The notes below the pieces were generated by a model. That model was given only the letters and a program-made list of their open reading frames with translations. It was not told the origin of the DNA and searched no databases. Positions 24,859-37,809 of a DNA stretch of 64,000 nt are shown in pieces. How positions within the stretch are numbered: the stretch's first letter is position 1; each line of letters starts with the position of its first letter. A program made the position numbers and the translations under genes. The stretch is from contig NZ_BJDX01000005.1 of the NCBI RefSeq assembly GCF_005405365.1, positions 161,655-225,654 on the forward strand, given 5' to 3'. Source of the DNA: Enterococcus xiangfangensis (GTDB taxonomy: Bacteria > Bacillota > Bacilli > Lactobacillales > Enterococcaceae).

Positions 24859-26151
24859 TTAGATTTGTGCCCAAACACTCTCCATAATGTTTGTTTGTGT
24901 CCGATCAGGGCCGACAGAAAACGTTGAGATACGAACACCGACAAGTTCAGAAACACGACGAACATAATTTCTTGCATTTTCCGGCAGATCAGCTAGATCA
25001 CGACAACCAGTAATATCTTCGCTCCAGCCAGGTAATTCTTCATAAACTGGTTTGCAGCGATTCAATTCTTTCAAACTTGCTGGATAATGATAAATCAATT
25101 CACCGTCTAATTCATAAGCGGTACAAATTTTAACCGTCTCTAATCCGCTCAAGACATCGATTGAATTCAAGGAAAGATTGGTAATGCCTGAAACACGTTT
25201 AGAGTGACGCATAACAACAGAATCGAACCAGCCCACACGACGCGGACGGCCGGTTGTCGTTCCATATTCATGACCCACTTCACGAATCTGTTCGCCAACT
25301 TCATCAAATAATTCTGTTGGGAAAGGTCCATCACCAACACGTGAGGTATAAGCTTTACATACACCGACAACTTTATCGATCTTCGATGGGCCGACACCGC
25401 TGCCGATCGTTACACCGCCGGCAACTGGATTAGATGACGTAACAAATGGATATGTTCCTTGATCGATATCTAACATAACCCCTTGGGCGCCTTCAAACAG
25501 TACCCGTTTGCCATGATCCAACGCATCATTCAAAATAACTGAAGTATCCGTTACATATTTTTTGATTTGTTGGCCGTATTCATAATATTCTTCAAAAATA
25601 TCATCAAAGTTCAATGCTTCATCATCAAACATTTTAACGAATTGACGATTCTTTTCTTCTAAATTGATTTTCAAGCGTTCTTCAAAAATTTCCTTGTCTA
25701 ATAAATCAGCGATCCGGATACCGACACGAGCAGCTTTATCCATGTAAGCTGGTCCGATTCCTTTGATTGTCGTACCAATCTTGTTTTCGCCTTTTGCATC
25801 TTCTTGCAATTGATCCAGTTTGATATGGTACGGTAAAATCACGTGCGCGCGATCAGAGATTCGTAAATTATCCGTCACAATGCCTCGTTCATGTAAATAA
25901 GCCAATTCTGTCACTAATGATTTCGGATTGACTACGACACCATTCCCAATAACACTGATCTTTTCTTTGTAGAAGATCCCCGAAGGAATCAAGTGCAATT
26001 TATATGTTTCATTGTCAAATTTGATTGTATGACCTGCATTGTCTCCACCTTGGTAGCGAGCAATGACTTCTGCATTCTCACTTAAAAAGTCCGTGATCTT
26101 TCCTTTACCTTCATCGCCCCACTGCGTCCCTACAACTACTACAGATGACAT
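24859..26151 (-). CDS. purA: Adenylosuccinate synthetase
   Basis: GTP-dependent ligase joining IMP and aspartate to give adenylosuccinate, the first committed step from IMP to AMP. It is 430 residues, the standard length. The P-loop-like QWGDEGKGK lies at residues 9-17. Other conserved segments are GNNAGH-like GGDNAGHT near 36, SSNPVAGG, and TTTGRPRR. The start [15 protein letters not shown] matches the family exactly. It lies between dnaB and degV, a common arrangement in Firmicutes near the origin. Confidence 0.97.
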   Translation of the reverse strand: MSSVVVVGTQWGDEGKGKITDFLSENAEVIARYQGGDNAGHTIKFDNETYKLHLIPSGIFYKEKISVIGNGVVVNPKSLVTELAYLHERGIVTDNLRISDRAHVILPYHIKLDQLQEDAKGENKIGTTIKGIGPAYMDKAARVGIRIADLLDKEIFEERLKINLEEKNRQFVKMFDDEALNFDDIFEEYYEYGQQIKKYVTDTSVILNDALDHGKRVLFEGAQGVMLDIDQGTYPFVTSSNPVAGGVTIGSGVGPSKIDKVVGVCKAYTSRVGDGPFPTELFDEVGEQIREVGHEYGTTTGRPRRVGWFDSVVMRHSKRVSGITNLSLNSIDVLSGLETVKICTAYELDGELIYHYPASLKELNRCKPVYEELPGWSEDITGCRDLADLPENARNYVRRVSELVGVRISTFSVGPDRTQTNIMESVWAQI

Positions 26152-26357
26152 CTGAACACCTCATTCAATTTTATTTAATCCTGAATCATTGTATCAAGAA
26201 TAGCCTGATACTTCAATTGAAATTCGAATATTAAAATAATATATATGAAAAAAACAAGTAAATCACGAACATTATTTTTAGTTTTTTCGATAAATCTAGT
26301 GAAGACCCGTCATGCCAAGATTTTTTTATGAGCTGAAGATTATACCGATAAAACACA
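26152..26357. other. purA upstream region
   Basis: AT-rich 206-base stretch between the dnaB terminator and the purA start. A promoter for purA is expected here. I could not identify a PurR box or a riboswitch with confidence, and no reading frame looks real. Confidence 0.3.
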
Positions 26358-26388
26358 AAACAAAAAAGCACAAGTTCAAAACTTGCGC
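26358..26388 (-). terminator. Terminator of dnaB
   Basis: Short stem AGCACAAGTT-caa-AACTTGCGCT beside the dnaB stop codon, with six A residues on the plus strand giving the T-run on the minus strand. Confidence 0.7.
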
Positions 26389-27749
26389 TAAAATTCTTCT
26401 CTAGGTGATAACGAAGAAAACTTATTGTATTGTTTGATAAAGAGCAGCTCAACGGTTCCTCGTGCTCCGCTCCGATTTTTTTCGATAATTACTTCAATCA
26501 CGTTTCGGTTTGCAGTCGATTCTTCCTCTTCTTCGCCTTCACGTTCATAATAGTCTTCACGATATAAAAACGCGACGATATCAGCATCTTGCTCAATGGA
26601 TCCAGACTCTCGGATGTCACTTAATACCGGCCGTTTGTCTTGCCGTTGTTCGACACCACGGGAAAGCTGTGACAACGCAATGATCGGAACTTTTAATTCT
26701 TTGGCCAGTTTCTTTAACTGTCGTGAGATTTCAGAAACTTCTTGTTGCCGGTTTTCACGACCTGTTCCTTCGATCAGTTGCAGATAATCAATTAAAATTA
26801 AACCAAGATTGCCTTTTTCTTTGGCTAATTTATGACATTTCGCCCGAATCTCGGAAATTTTGATGCCGGGAGTATCATCAATAAAAATATTTGCGCGGGA
26901 CAAGCTTCCCATCGCAACGATCAAGTTTTGCCATTCTTCTTCAGACAATTGTCCTGTTCTAAGATGGCTCGCTTCAATCGAACCTTCCGCACAAAGCATT
27001 CGGTTGACTAACGACTCTGCTCCCATTTCTAAACTGAAAATAGCAACGGATTTATCCGTCTTCGTTCCGACATTTTGTGCGATATTCAAAGCAAATGCTG
27101 TTTTCCCTACCGCAGGCCGCGCCGCTAAGATGATCAATTCTTCCGCTTGCAAACCAGCCGTCATTTTATCTAACGCCGCATAGCCCGTTGGTAACCCGGT
27201 GATTTCTTCATTGTTTCGCGCTAGCTGATCGATATTTTCGATTGCAGTATTCAGCACCTCGCTGATGGTCAAAAAACCGCTCTTGTTGCGTCGTTCTGAT
27301 ACTTCCATAATATTCCGTTCGGCAGTATCTAAAATGGTCTGTACGTCGTCTCCTTGCTCGAATCCTTGGGTCACGATATTCGTAGCTGTTTGGATTAAGT
27401 TTCGCAATAACGATTTTTCTTCAACGATTTTAGCATAATAGCCTACATTCGCTGCTGTTGGAACACTCAAAGCCAGTTCAGACAAATAACTCAAACCGCC
27501 AGCATCTTCCAGCTGATTTTGCTGTTCGAGCAATTCTTTGACTGTTACGACATCGATCGCTTCATTGCGATCATTTAATTGAATCATGCCGCGGAAAATC
27601 AATTGATGGCCGCGACGATAAAAATCTTCTGGAACTATGTACTCCATGGCTGTAATCAAAGCATCAGTCTCCAAAAAAATAGAGCCTAGCGTCGCTTGTT
27701 CGGCTTCAATGCTTTGGGGTGGCACACGATCTTGTAACATTTCGCTCAT
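26388..27749 (-). CDS. dnaB: Replicative DNA helicase DnaB
   Basis: Hexameric 5'-3' helicase that unwinds the fork, 453 residues, the standard length. The N-terminal primase-interaction domain (about 1-100) begins VPPQSIEAEQATLGSI. A linker leads to the RecA-like domain with Walker A ARPAVGKTAF (near 210) and Walker B LILIDYLQL (near 318). KNRSGARGTVEL near the C-terminus is conserved. This is the DnaB (DnaC of Bacillus) helicase and not the Bacillus DnaB loader. It sits downstream of rplI in the typical gdpP-rplI-dnaB order. Confidence 0.97.
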   Translation of the reverse strand: MSEMLQDRVPPQSIEAEQATLGSIFLETDALITAMEYIVPEDFYRRGHQLIFRGMIQLNDRNEAIDVVTVKELLEQQNQLEDAGGLSYLSELALSVPTAANVGYYAKIVEEKSLLRNLIQTATNIVTQGFEQGDDVQTILDTAERNIMEVSERRNKSGFLTISEVLNTAIENIDQLARNNEEITGLPTGYAALDKMTAGLQAEELIILAARPAVGKTAFALNIAQNVGTKTDKSVAIFSLEMGAESLVNRMLCAEGSIEASHLRTGQLSEEEWQNLIVAMGSLSRANIFIDDTPGIKISEIRAKCHKLAKEKGNLGLILIDYLQLIEGTGRENRQQEVSEISRQLKKLAKELKVPIIALSQLSRGVEQRQDKRPVLSDIRESGSIEQDADIVAFLYREDYYEREGEEEEESTANRNVIEVIIEKNRSGARGTVELLFIKQYNKFSSLSPREEF

Positions 27750-27810
27750 GTCTATTTACGCTCCTCTTCGTCCATCTATTTTACAAAATCTACCCACTAA
27801 ATACAACAAA

Positions 27811-27862
27811 GAAAAGAGTACAAGGGATTCTCTTAATTTCAAGAACTCTCATACTCTCTTGC
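27811..27862 (-). terminator. Possible terminator after rplI
   Basis: Imperfect inverted repeat with paired outer arms AAGAGTA and TACTCT and several internal mismatches, followed on the minus strand by a moderately T-rich tract. It lies between rplI and dnaB and might only partly terminate. Confidence 0.4.
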
Positions 27863-27882
27863 AATTATTCGTTTATTATAAG

Positions 27883-28335
27883 TTATTCCTCGACTACATG
27901 TACGTTGATGATTCCTTCAACTTCAGTATGAAGTTTGACTGGAACTTTTGTATAGCCAAGTGTGCGAATCGGATTTTCTAATTCGATTTTACGTTTATCG
28001 ATTTTTAGATCGTATTGTTTCTTCAAACCTTCCGCAATTTGTTTTGAAGGGATTGAACCAAATAAACGACCATCTTCGCCGCCTTTCGCTTTGATTTCAA
28101 CGACTGTTTCTTCTTTAGCTAAAAATTCGGCTAGTTTTTTAGCTTCGGCCAAAACTTCCGCCGCTTTTTTATCTTGAGCTTTCTTTTGACCGCTCAATTC
28201 AGAGATACTACCTTTAGTAGCTTCTTTAGCTAAATTGTTTTTCAATAAATAATTTTGGGCATAACCTGTTGGGACTTCTTTAATATCGCCCTTTTTGCCT
28301 TTGCCTTTGACATCTTGTAAAAAAATTACTTTCAT
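27883..28335 (-). CDS. rplI: 50S ribosomal protein L9
   Basis: Ribosomal protein L9, 150 residues, binding 23S rRNA near the L1 stalk. The N-terminal signature [21 protein letters not shown] and [10 protein letters not shown] are unmistakable. A long connecting helix (about 45-75) and the C-terminal RNA-binding domain with [10 protein letters not shown] follow. The start codon overlaps the end of gdpP by four bases, so translation of the two is coupled. Confidence 0.97.
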   Translation of the reverse strand: MKVIFLQDVKGKGKKGDIKEVPTGYAQNYLLKNNLAKEATKGSISELSGQKKAQDKKAAEVLAEAKKLAEFLAKEETVVEIKAKGGEDGRLFGSIPSKQIAEGLKKQYDLKIDKRKIELENPIRTLGYTKVPVKLHTEVEGIINVHVVEE

Positions 28336-30302
28336 TCTTCTGTCCCCTCCGTCAACTGTTTATTAATGACATCTAATAACTGTTTCTTCGCTTCAGCGAT
28401 CGTACTATCCGTCAATTGAGTCGCCGCATTGGTAAAATGTCCACCGCCGCCTAATGCTTCCATCACTATTTGGACATTAATCGTCCCAGAACTGCGTGCA
28501 CTGATTGCAATGACTCCGTCGGTTCTTCTAATAATGACAAACGCGGCATTGATATCCACCATCGATAATAATGTATCTGCCGTTTTTGCGGCTGTTACAC
28601 TATCATATTCTTGTTCATCCGTTCCGGTAGCAACTACAATGTCATCTTTGACGTACTCGCTTTCTCCTACTAGTTTACTAATTTCTAAATAGGATTGAAT
28701 ATCTGTACTCAATAAATATTGTACTAAAGAAGCATCCGCTCCACAAGTCTTTAAATAACTGGCAACATCGAAAGTTCGTGCCGTTGTTCTTATTGCAAAA
28801 TTCTTTGTATCGACCGTGATACCTGCTAACAACAGACTTGCTTCCATTTTACTCATTCTTTGCCGTTCATTGCTCTCGAATTGGATCAGTTCTGTGACTA
28901 ATTCTGAAGCTGAAGATGCTGAGGACTCGATATAGGTCAATAAAGATTTTTCAGGAAATTCTTCGCCTCTGCGGTGATGATCGATGATAACAATATTTTC
29001 AAACTGTTCATATAATTCTTGATCGATCGATAAAGAAGGACGATGATAATCCACCATTACTAATAAATCACCTAATCGTCGTTGTTTTTTAGCAGCCTCT
29101 GGTGCGATCAATAGATCTTCCAACTCGCCATTCTTATGGATTTCCTTCAAACAACGTTCCACATCAGGGATCGTTTCTTCTTCATTGATAACGATTCGAA
29201 CTTTCTTGTCATGGTAGCGAGCCAGGCAGGCAACACCAAATGCCGAACCGATCGCATCCATGTCAGGAAAACGATGTCCCATCACGAAGACGTTTCCTGT
29301 TCGATCAAATACTTTCTTCAGTGCCATTGACATAGCTCGCGAACGAACTCTTGTCCGTTTCGCCGCGCTGGCAGAATTGCCGCCATAAAAGATCGGTTTT
29401 TGGCCTTCCTGCGCATTTTTAACGACGACTTGATCGCCGCCGCGAACTAACGCAATATCTAAATTATTTTGCGCCTCAGCTCCGATTGTTTCCACTGACT
29501 CTGTTCCATAGCTGATTCCCATGCTGACTGTGATCAACATATCTTGTTTTTCAGCTGAGGTTCGAATATGTTCCAACAAATCAAAATTGTTCTCAATCAT
29601 TTTTTCCAAATCATCATAACGAGCAAAAATAAAAAAGCGCTCAGGATTCACACGTTTATAAAAGATGTGATAAGAATCCATCCAATCAGAGATGATTGTT
29701 GTGATAAATGAATTTAGATTGGAAATTTCCTTATCATCTCGCCGATCGATCACATCATCATAATTATCGACTGAAAGAATCCCAACCACCGCTTGCTGCT
29801 GTTTCTCTTTATTTTCTAATGTATATTCTTTGGTGACATCAATTAAATAAACGACTCGTTTTTCCTGATTCAGTTCAAAATGATACAAAATAGTACCTAT
29901 CTTGTAAATACTCTTGCCTTTTTCTGCTCGCTGCAGCAACTCATTGATCATATCCTGCTGATCTTCTTTAGTTAAATTTCGAACGCTCTCAGTTATTGCT
30001 GGATTCGTCCAACTAAACTTATAGTCATCATCCCACGTGATGATTCCCACCGGCATGTCATCAGATACATAAGTCAAAGCCTCTTGAGCTCGTCGAGAAG
30101 CGTATTGAATCTTTTGTTGATTGGTGATTTCGATTCGATTACGCAAAACGACCGTATAGATCCACAACAAAAGATCGATTAGTATAACAATTCCCGCCGT
30201 CAAAACATTAAAGGTAATTGGCAGTAAAAAAAGCGCAGCTAATTGAATCAGCAGTAAACAGAGCAAGAAAAAGGACCATTTTAACTGAGGATTCTTTTTC
30301 AT
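28332..30302 (-). CDS. gdpP: Cyclic-di-AMP phosphodiesterase GdpP
   Basis: Membrane-bound phosphodiesterase hydrolysing c-di-AMP, 656 residues, the usual GdpP/YybT length. Two N-terminal membrane helices (about 8-55) are followed by a PAS-like domain (about 85-150), a degenerate GGDEF domain (about 170-300), and DHH/DHHA1 domains. Metal-ligand motifs are [13 protein letters not shown] near 345, VDYH near 418, IIDHHRR near 443 and GGGGH near 628. It keeps all catalytic DHH motifs. Loss of this enzyme is linked to beta-lactam tolerance and changes in cell-wall physiology in related bacteria; here it appears intact. It lies just before rplI with a 4-base overlap. Confidence 0.95.
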   Translation of the reverse strand: MKKNPQLKWSFFLLCLLLIQLAALFLLPITFNVLTAGIVILIDLLLWIYTVVLRNRIEITNQQKIQYASRRAQEALTYVSDDMPVGIITWDDDYKFSWTNPAITESVRNLTKEDQQDMINELLQRAEKGKSIYKIGTILYHFELNQEKRVVYLIDVTKEYTLENKEKQQQAVVGILSVDNYDDVIDRRDDKEISNLNSFITTIISDWMDSYHIFYKRVNPERFFIFARYDDLEKMIENNFDLLEHIRTSAEKQDMLITVSMGISYGTESVETIGAEAQNNLDIALVRGGDQVVVKNAQEGQKPIFYGGNSASAAKRTRVRSRAMSMALKKVFDRTGNVFVMGHRFPDMDAIGSAFGVACLARYHDKKVRIVINEEETIPDVERCLKEIHKNGELEDLLIAPEAAKKQRRLGDLLVMVDYHRPSLSIDQELYEQFENIVIIDHHRRGEEFPEKSLLTYIESSASSASELVTELIQFESNERQRMSKMEASLLLAGITVDTKNFAIRTTARTFDVASYLKTCGADASLVQYLLSTDIQSYLEISKLVGESEYVKDDIVVATGTDEQEYDSVTAAKTADTLLSMVDINAAFVIIRRTDGVIAISARSSGTINVQIVMEALGGGGHFTNAATQLTDSTIAEAKKQLLDVINKQLTEGTEE

Positions 30303-30390
30303 CTATGACCTCCTACTCCTTATCTCTAAGATCAGACAAGCTAACAGTGTAATTTTATCACAGTCTCCTTGCGTGTGCGACTTTCTTGAA

Positions 30391-30406
30391 TGTTTCACGT
30401 GGAACA
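30391..30406. other. parS: parS centromere-like site (exact match)
   Basis: TGTTTCACGTGGAACA is identical, on the reverse strand, to the Bacillus consensus parS TGTTCCACGTGAAACA. It lies between the gdpP start and the rpsR terminator, outside coding sequence. ParB, encoded at 55277, is expected to bind and spread from it. It is about 9 kb from oriC. Confidence 0.92.
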
Positions 30407-30407
30407 C

Positions 30408-30438
30408 AAAAAAGAGACTTCATAATGAAGTCTCTTTT
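30408..30438 (-). terminator. Terminator of the rpsF-ssb-rpsR operon
   Basis: Stem AAAAGAGACTTCA-taa-TGAAGTCTCTTTT followed on the minus strand by a T-rich tract, beginning 13 bases after the rpsR stop codon. Confidence 0.88.
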
Positions 30439-30450
30439 GAAAAATGCTTT

Positions 30451-30684
30451 TTATTCTTCAGAAACGAATGCTAATAAGCCCATAATACGTGCGCGTTTGA
30501 TAGCGATCGTTAATTTACGTTGGTTTTTAGCGCTTGTTCCAGTTACACGACGAGGTAAAATTTTACCACGTTCGCTGATGAAACGTTTCAATAATTCAAT
30601 ATCTTTATAATCGATGTACTCGATATGATTTGCAGCAATATAGTCTACTTTACGACGTTTGCGACCTCTTCTTTGTTGTGCCAT
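30451..30684 (-). CDS. rpsR: 30S ribosomal protein S18
   Basis: Ribosomal protein S18, 77 residues, which binds S6 and the central domain of 16S rRNA. The sequence [24 protein letters not shown] and the conserved [16 protein letters not shown] region identify it. It is the third gene of rpsF-ssb-rpsR, 23 bases after ssb, and is followed by a terminator. Confidence 0.97.
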   Translation of the reverse strand: MAQQRRGRKRRKVDYIAANHIEYIDYKDIELLKRFISERGKILPRRVTGTSAKNQRKLTIAIKRARIMGLLAFVSEE

Positions 30685-30707
30685 TCCGTTTCCCTCCTAT
30701 TCAATTG

Positions 30708-31220
30708 TTAGAATGGTAAATCATCATCTGAAATGTCGATTGAGGATCCACTAAATGGATCTGAATCTCGATCGAAGTCAGGCATAGTGTTCTTAGCTGA
30801 CTGAGAGGATTGATTATAATTGTTGTCAAAACTATTTCCTCCACCTTGGAAGCTGTCGCTAGAACCTGTATTTGGATTCTGTTGACGCTGTTCATTTGCA
30901 GAACGCGATTCCAATAACTGGAAGTTTTCAGCAACAACTTCTGTCACATAGACACGTTGCCCTTGCTGATTTTCATAATTTCTGGTTTGGATACGGCCAG
31001 TCACACCTAAAAGAGTTCCCTTGCGCGCATAATTAGCTAAAGTTTCAGCCGATTTCCGCCAAATCACACAATTGATAAAGTCCGCTTCGCGATTCCCGCT
31101 TTGATTCGTAAAATTACGATTCACCGCTAAGGTAAACGTTGCAACACCTGTACCATTTGCTGTATAGCGCAAATCAGGATCCTTTGTTAAACGACCAACT
31201 AATACAACATTATTAATCAA
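30708..31220 (-). CDS. ssb: Single-stranded DNA-binding protein
   Basis: Tetrameric single-stranded DNA-binding protein, 170 residues. The OB-fold occupies about residues 1-105 and begins [21 protein letters not shown] disordered Gln/Asn/Ser-rich linker follows. The protein ends in the acidic tip DISDDDLPF, which recruits replication and repair partners. It lies between rpsF and rpsR, the conserved chromosomal ssb position, so this is the main housekeeping copy. Confidence 0.97.
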   Translation of the reverse strand: MINNVVLVGRLTKDPDLRYTANGTGVATFTLAVNRNFTNQSGNREADFINCVIWRKSAETLANYARKGTLLGVTGRIQTRNYENQQGQRVYVTEVVAENFQLLESRSANEQRQQNPNTGSSDSFQGGGNSFDNNYNQSSQSAKNTMPDFDRDSDPFSGSSIDISDDDLPF

Positions 31221-31247
31221 AGTAAAGCCAGCTCCCTTCTCGTCAAT

Positions 31248-31263
31248 TGTTTCACATGAAACA
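31248..31263. other. parS-like palindrome
   Basis: TGTTTCACATGAAACA differs from the exact parS copies at two positions (CA for GG beside the centre) and is nearly symmetrical. It lies in the 44-base gap between rpsF and ssb, less than 1 kb from the exact site at 30391. It may be a weaker ParB site. Confidence 0.55.
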
Positions 31264-31264
31264 A

Positions 31265-31567
31265 TTATTCTTCAATCTTAACGATCATGTGACGAATAAT
31301 ATCGTCATTGATTTTTGCAAGACGATCGAATTCGTTAACTGCACTAGCTGTTGTTGGCGCAGTTGCATTGACGATATGGTAGATGCCTTCACGGAATCCG
31401 TTCATTTCGTAAGCGAAACGGCGTTTTTCCCAATCTTTTGAATCGATAATTTCTGCTCCATTATCTTTCAAAATTGTATCGAAACGTTCTACTAAAGCAG
31501 TTTTTGCTTCTTCATCAATGTTCGGACGAATAATGTATGTGATTTCATACTTCGTGTTTTGACTCAT
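31265..31567 (-). CDS. rpsF: 30S ribosomal protein S6
   Basis: Ribosomal protein S6, 100 residues. The opening [18 protein letters not shown] and [19 protein letters not shown] are diagnostic. It pairs with S18 in the small subunit. It is the first gene of rpsF-ssb-rpsR. The 178-base gap upstream, after gyrA, should hold the operon promoter, which I did not place. Confidence 0.97.
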   Translation of the reverse strand: MSQNTKYEITYIIRPNIDEEAKTALVERFDTILKDNGAEIIDSKDWEKRRFAYEMNGFREGIYHIVNATAPTTASAVNEFDRLAKINDDIIRHMIVKIEE

Positions 31568-31710
31568 TGATTTTCACCTCCCTATGGACTATAAGGCTCT
31601 TAAATGTCTTAAGAGCAAGGAGAGCGATCTAAAATATATAGACTACTCACAAATATTCATTATACATAATCATCCTGCAAAAATCAATTGTTTCTTTACT
31701 TTAAGTTACG

Positions 31711-31738
31711 AAAAAAGACTGAGATTGCTCTCAGTCTC
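31711..31738 (-). terminator. Terminator of gyrA
   Basis: Perfect 9-bp stem AGACTGAGA-ttgc-TCTCAGTCT with six A residues on its plus-strand left side giving the minus-strand T-run, seven bases after the gyrA stop codon. Confidence 0.88.
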
Positions 31739-31745
31739 TAAAATT

Positions 31746-34262
31746 TTATTCTTCTGTGTCTGGCGTTTCTTCAGAAACTTCAATAACCTCACTTGTTTCA
31801 ACTAGCTCAGGTGTCTCTGTCTCAGGTACTTCGTCTTCTTTTTCGACGATCGCCATCGTGACAACTTTTGTGTTTTCTTCCATCTTCATCAGACGAACAC
31901 CTAATGTTGCACGACCTGTTTGTGAAACACTACCAACGTTGAAGCGGATGATGACACCTTTATCTGTGATCAATAGGATATCTTCATCGCCGTTAACCGT
32001 AGCTAAACCAGCTAATGGGCCATTCTTTTCTTTGATATTGGCAGTCTTGATCCCTTTACCGCCGCGACCTTTGATTGGGTATTCAGCAGCTCTCGTCCGT
32101 TTGCCGTAACCTTTTTCCGTGATAACTAACACTTCTTGATCTTTCTTCAGCATCGCTGAACCGATTACGTAATCTTCCTCACGCAGTCGGATACCGCGGA
32201 CCCCGCTTGCTGTTCGACCCATATCTCGGACAGCTTCTTCTTTAAATGTCACAGAATAACCATTGTGTGTCCCGATAATAATCGTTTCATCGCCTTCTGT
32301 TGACATCACATTTACCAATTCATCGCCTTCGCGCAAACCGATCGCAATCAGACCATTTGCTCGAATATTTGAAAAGGCGGTAACTGTTGTCCGTTTGACC
32401 GTTCCTTTTTTTGTAACGAAGAATAAGAAATGACCGTCTTCTGCTTGTCCGTTGACCGAAATCACCGCTTGGATCGTTTCATTTGAATCGATTCCCAGCA
32501 AATTAATGATCGGGATTCCTTTAGCTGTGCGTCCATATTCAGGCACTTCGTAACCTTTCGCCCGATAAACACGTCCGCTGTTTGTAAAGAACAACAACGT
32601 ATCATGCGTCGAACAAGAAATCAGCGTCTTCACGAAATCATCATTGTGGATGCCCATTCCTTGCACGCCTCGTCCGCCGCGGCGTTGTGCGCGGAACTCT
32701 GTTGATGCAACCCGTTTGATATAACCGTTGCTCGTCAAAGTGATAACGACATCTTCTTCTTCAATCAAGTCTTCGTCTTCTAAACTTAAAACTTCACCGA
32801 TTAAAAGTTCCGTACGGCGAGCATCACCGAATTTTCCAGCAATTTCTGCTAGTTCTGTACGAATGATTTCTGTCACACGCTCAGGACGCGCTAAAATGTC
32901 TTCTAAGTCGCTGATTGTCTTCAACAACTCTTGGTATTCATTTTCTATTTTCTCGCGTTCTAAGCCTGTTAAACGGCGCAGGCGCATATCTAAGATTGCT
33001 TGAGCTTGGCGATCAGATAAATTGAAACGTTCGATCAATGTCGCTTTCGCAATATCATCTGAAGCGGAACTGCGGATCGTCGCAATGATCTCATCGATAT
33101 GATCCAATGCGATTCGTAATCCTTCTAAGATATGTGCACGTGCTTCAGCTTTTTTCTTATCAAAAATTGTCCGGCGAGTGATGACTTCTTTTTGATGTTC
33201 GATATAGTTTTCCAAGATTTGTTTCAAATTTAAAATTCGAGGAACACCTTTTTCGATTGCTAACATGTTGAAACTAAATGATGTTTGCAACGAAGTCATT
33301 TTATACAAATTATTCAAAACAACTGATGCGCTGACATCGCGGCGAACTTCAATCATGATCCGCATGCCTTCGCGAGAAGATTCATCCCGCAAATCAGTGA
33401 TCCCTTCGATCCGTTTATCACGATGCAGTTCAGAGATGCGCTCGATCAGTTTGGCTTTATTGACCATGTAAGGCAATTCAGTAACGATGATTCGTTCTTT
33501 GCCGTTCTTTTGTTCTTCAATCTCGATTTTTGCTCGAACAGTAATCGAACCTTTACCTGTTTCATAGGCCCGACGAATACCAGATTTTCCCATAACTAAA
33601 CCGCCAGTTGGGAAGTCTGGTCCTGGAATCACTTCCATCAGTTCTTGGGTCGTAACATCAGGATTTTCCATCAATAATTCGATTCCTGCTGTGACTTCTT
33701 TAAGATTGTGCGGCGGGATATTGGTCGCCATCCCGACTGCAATCCCGGTAGCTCCGTTGACTAATAAGTTAGGAAAACGTGCCGGCAATACATCTGGTTC
33801 TCGTTCGCTGTCGTCATAGTTGCCATGAAAATCAACCGTATCTTTATTGATGTCTCGCAACATTTCCATCGCGATTTTACTTAACCGCGCTTCGGTATAA
33901 CGCATCGCTGCCGCACCATCACCATCGACAGAACCAAAGTTTCCGTGACCGTCGACCAACATATTGCGGTAGCTGAATGACTGAGCCATCCGTACCATTG
34001 ATTCATAGATCGCACTGTCGCCGTGGGGATGGTACTTACCCATTACATCCCCAACGATACGCGCAGATTTTTTATGAGGCTTATCAGGGGTGACCCCTAG
34101 CTCATTCATTCCGTATAAAATTCGACGATGAACAGGTTTCAATCCATCCCGTACATCGGGTAAAGCACGTGCCACAATAACGCTCATTGCATAATCAATG
34201 AAGGATTCTCGCATTTCACTGGTTAGGTTGACGTCATGTATATTCTCTCTTCGATCTTCCAA
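31746..34262 (-). CDS. gyrA: DNA gyrase subunit A
   Basis: Gyrase A subunit, 838 residues, which breaks and rejoins DNA. Order: winged-helix/tower breakage-reunion domain (about 30-490) with the catalytic Tyr in MRYTEARL, then the six-bladed C-terminal wrapping domain with the GyrA box QRRGGRG near 530. The quinolone-resistance region reads [10 protein letters not shown], with Ser83 and Glu87 in Escherichia coli numbering, i.e. the unmutated form. The tail is acidic ([15 protein letters not shown]). It follows gyrB after 115 bases. Confidence 0.97.
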   Translation of the reverse strand: MEDRRENIHDVNLTSEMRESFIDYAMSVIVARALPDVRDGLKPVHRRILYGMNELGVTPDKPHKKSARIVGDVMGKYHPHGDSAIYESMVRMAQSFSYRNMLVDGHGNFGSVDGDGAAAMRYTEARLSKIAMEMLRDINKDTVDFHGNYDDSEREPDVLPARFPNLLVNGATGIAVGMATNIPPHNLKEVTAGIELLMENPDVTTQELMEVIPGPDFPTGGLVMGKSGIRRAYETGKGSITVRAKIEIEEQKNGKERIIVTELPYMVNKAKLIERISELHRDKRIEGITDLRDESSREGMRIMIEVRRDVSASVVLNNLYKMTSLQTSFSFNMLAIEKGVPRILNLKQILENYIEHQKEVITRRTIFDKKKAEARAHILEGLRIALDHIDEIIATIRSSASDDIAKATLIERFNLSDRQAQAILDMRLRRLTGLEREKIENEYQELLKTISDLEDILARPERVTEIIRTELAEIAGKFGDARRTELLIGEVLSLEDEDLIEEEDVVITLTSNGYIKRVASTEFRAQRRGGRGVQGMGIHNDDFVKTLISCSTHDTLLFFTNSGRVYRAKGYEVPEYGRTAKGIPIINLLGIDSNETIQAVISVNGQAEDGHFLFFVTKKGTVKRTTVTAFSNIRANGLIAIGLREGDELVNVMSTEGDETIIIGTHNGYSVTFKEEAVRDMGRTASGVRGIRLREEDYVIGSAMLKKDQEVLVITEKGYGKRTRAAEYPIKGRGGKGIKTANIKEKNGPLAGLATVNGDEDILLITDKGVIIRFNVGSVSQTGRATLGVRLMKMEENTKVVTMAIVEKEDEVPETETPELVETSEVIEVSEETPDTEE

Positions 34263-34377
34263 ATTGATCCTCCTAGTTCGTGTTAATGAATTTATTTTTC
34301 TTAAAAAATAAATCTGCTCCTCATCACGCGAGTCATTTCGCTACTCACACAAACGTAATGAGAAACTGAAATCCTCA

Positions 34378-36327
<1,950 letters not shown>

Positions 36328-37446
36328 CTACGTTTCTTTCCTTTCTATCTGTCCTTGCTGGACATAAAAAATATCCGGATGGACCGTCATTTTTCCTGCA
36401 ACATGATTCAACGTCGTTGTTGTCAAAAACGTCTGGACTTTGTTTTCGATCGTCTCCAATAAATGGATCTGACGGCTGTCATCAAGCTCACTCATGACGT
36501 CATCTAAAAGTAAAATCGGATATTCGCCTGTTTCTTCTTTCATCAAATCGATCTCTGCCAATTTGACGCTTAATGCAGTAGTTCGTTGCTGACCTTGCGA
36601 TCCATAAGTCTGCACATTTTGCTGATTGACCTTAAAGATCAAATCGTCTCGATGAGGGCCTAAAAATGTATTGCCTTTAAAAATCTCCCGTTTGCGGTTT
36701 TTCTGTAATTCAGCCAGAAAAACACTGTGGATCTCTTCAACACTCTCGCCTTTTAAAGGAATACTTGCAGCATATTCAATCGCCAATGCTTCTTTTTGAT
36801 TAGTGATCTTGCTGTGAAGATCATTGGACCAATATTCCAGCTTTTTAACAAATAGAAGACGACTGGCTAAGACCTTGCTGCCAAAATCTACTAACTGCTC
36901 CGTTAAGATATCGAGATAAATCTCATCTGTCTGCTTTTTCTCGGACAGCTGTTTCAAATAAAGGTTGCGCTGTTTCAACGTCTGCTGATATTGGGCTAAG
37001 TCATAAAGATAGACCGGATTAATCTGGCCTAATTCCATGTCGATGAAACGTCGTCTCGTTTGCGGACTTCCCTTTACTAAGGAAAGATCTTCTGGCGCAA
37101 ATAAAATGACGTTCAATTGACCAATATAACTGCTTAGTTTCTTTTGTTCGATATGATTGACTTTGGATTTGCGGCCTTTTTTTGTTAGTAACAGTTCCAA
37201 CTCCAGCTCGCTCGTCTTGCGTTCGATTCGACCTTTGATCTGAGCAAAATCATCTTGCCAGCCGATTAATTCCTGCTCACTGCTGGTTCGGTGGCTGCGA
37301 GTCAACGCTAAAACATAGATACTTTCCAAAAGATTGGTTTTTCCTTGGGCATTCTCCCCTAAAAAAATATTCAATCGATTTGGAAATTCCAACTGAAGTT
37401 CTAAATAGTTACGATAATTTCTTAGCTCAAGCTTATTCAGCCGCAT
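36328..37446 (-). CDS. recF: DNA replication and repair protein RecF
   Basis: SMC-like ATPase, 372 residues, helping RecA load at gaps and stalled forks. Walker A is GENAQGKTNL near residue 30, the signature segment is SQGQQRT near 283, and Walker B is LLLDDVMSELD near 308. MRLNKLELRNYRNY is the classic RecF start. The start overlaps the end of yaaA by 14 bases, continuing the tightly packed yaaA-recF-gyrB run. Confidence 0.96.
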   Translation of the reverse strand: MRLNKLELRNYRNYLELQLEFPNRLNIFLGENAQGKTNLLESIYVLALTRSHRTSSEQELIGWQDDFAQIKGRIERKTSELELELLLTKKGRKSKVNHIEQKKLSSYIGQLNVILFAPEDLSLVKGSPQTRRRFIDMELGQINPVYLYDLAQYQQTLKQRNLYLKQLSEKKQTDEIYLDILTEQLVDFGSKVLASRLLFVKKLEYWSNDLHSKITNQKEALAIEYAASIPLKGESVEEIHSVFLAELQKNRKREIFKGNTFLGPHRDDLIFKVNQQNVQTYGSQGQQRTTALSVKLAEIDLMKEETGEYPILLLDDVMSELDDSRQIHLLETIENKVQTFLTTTTLNHVAGKMTVHPDIFYVQQGQIERKET

Positions 37447-37675
37447 CTTGTTCTTCCTTATTTTTGACCATAAAAAAAGTTCCTACCTCAGGAATCTCGA
37501 TCATCATTCCCGGATAGAGCTTTCGGCCGCGGCGGTTTTCCAACTCGCCATCTACAAATACTGTTTCTTCCGCTAAAAACCACTTGGCTTGTCCACCGCT
37601 AGAGATCACATTGATCTCTTTTAATAACTGACCAAGCGTCATGAACTCTGTTTCTAAAAAAATTTTTTGTTTCAC
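37433..37675 (-). CDS. yaaA: S4-domain RNA-binding protein YaaA
   Basis: Small S4-like RNA-binding protein of the YaaA family, about 80 residues, always found between dnaN and recF in Firmicutes. The S4 core is LGQLLKEINVISSGGQAKWFL followed by NRRGRKLYPG. The in-frame ATG at 37681 abuts the Shine-Dalgarno GAGGG, so the GTG at 37675, seven bases away, is the likelier start. In Bacillus this protein is linked to 50S ribosome assembly. The C-terminus overlaps recF. Confidence 0.9.
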   Translation of the reverse strand: MKQKIFLETEFMTLGQLLKEINVISSGGQAKWFLAEETVFVDGELENRRGRKLYPGMMIEIPEVGTFFMVKNKEEQDAAE

Positions 37676-37809
37676 ATTCATCCCTCATTTTCATGCTAGA
37701 AACACCTCTTTATTATACCCTTTTTTTACCGATAAAACAAATGAACTTGTTGTATTTTTCGATTTAAGAAGTTTTAAGCCGTTTTAATTATTTTACTCAA
37801 AAAAAAGAA

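Noticed and set aside
27637..27981. 114-codon plus-strand frame spanning the dnaB start and rplI end
   Set aside because: Runs antisense across two real genes and their terminator; no ribosome-binding site.
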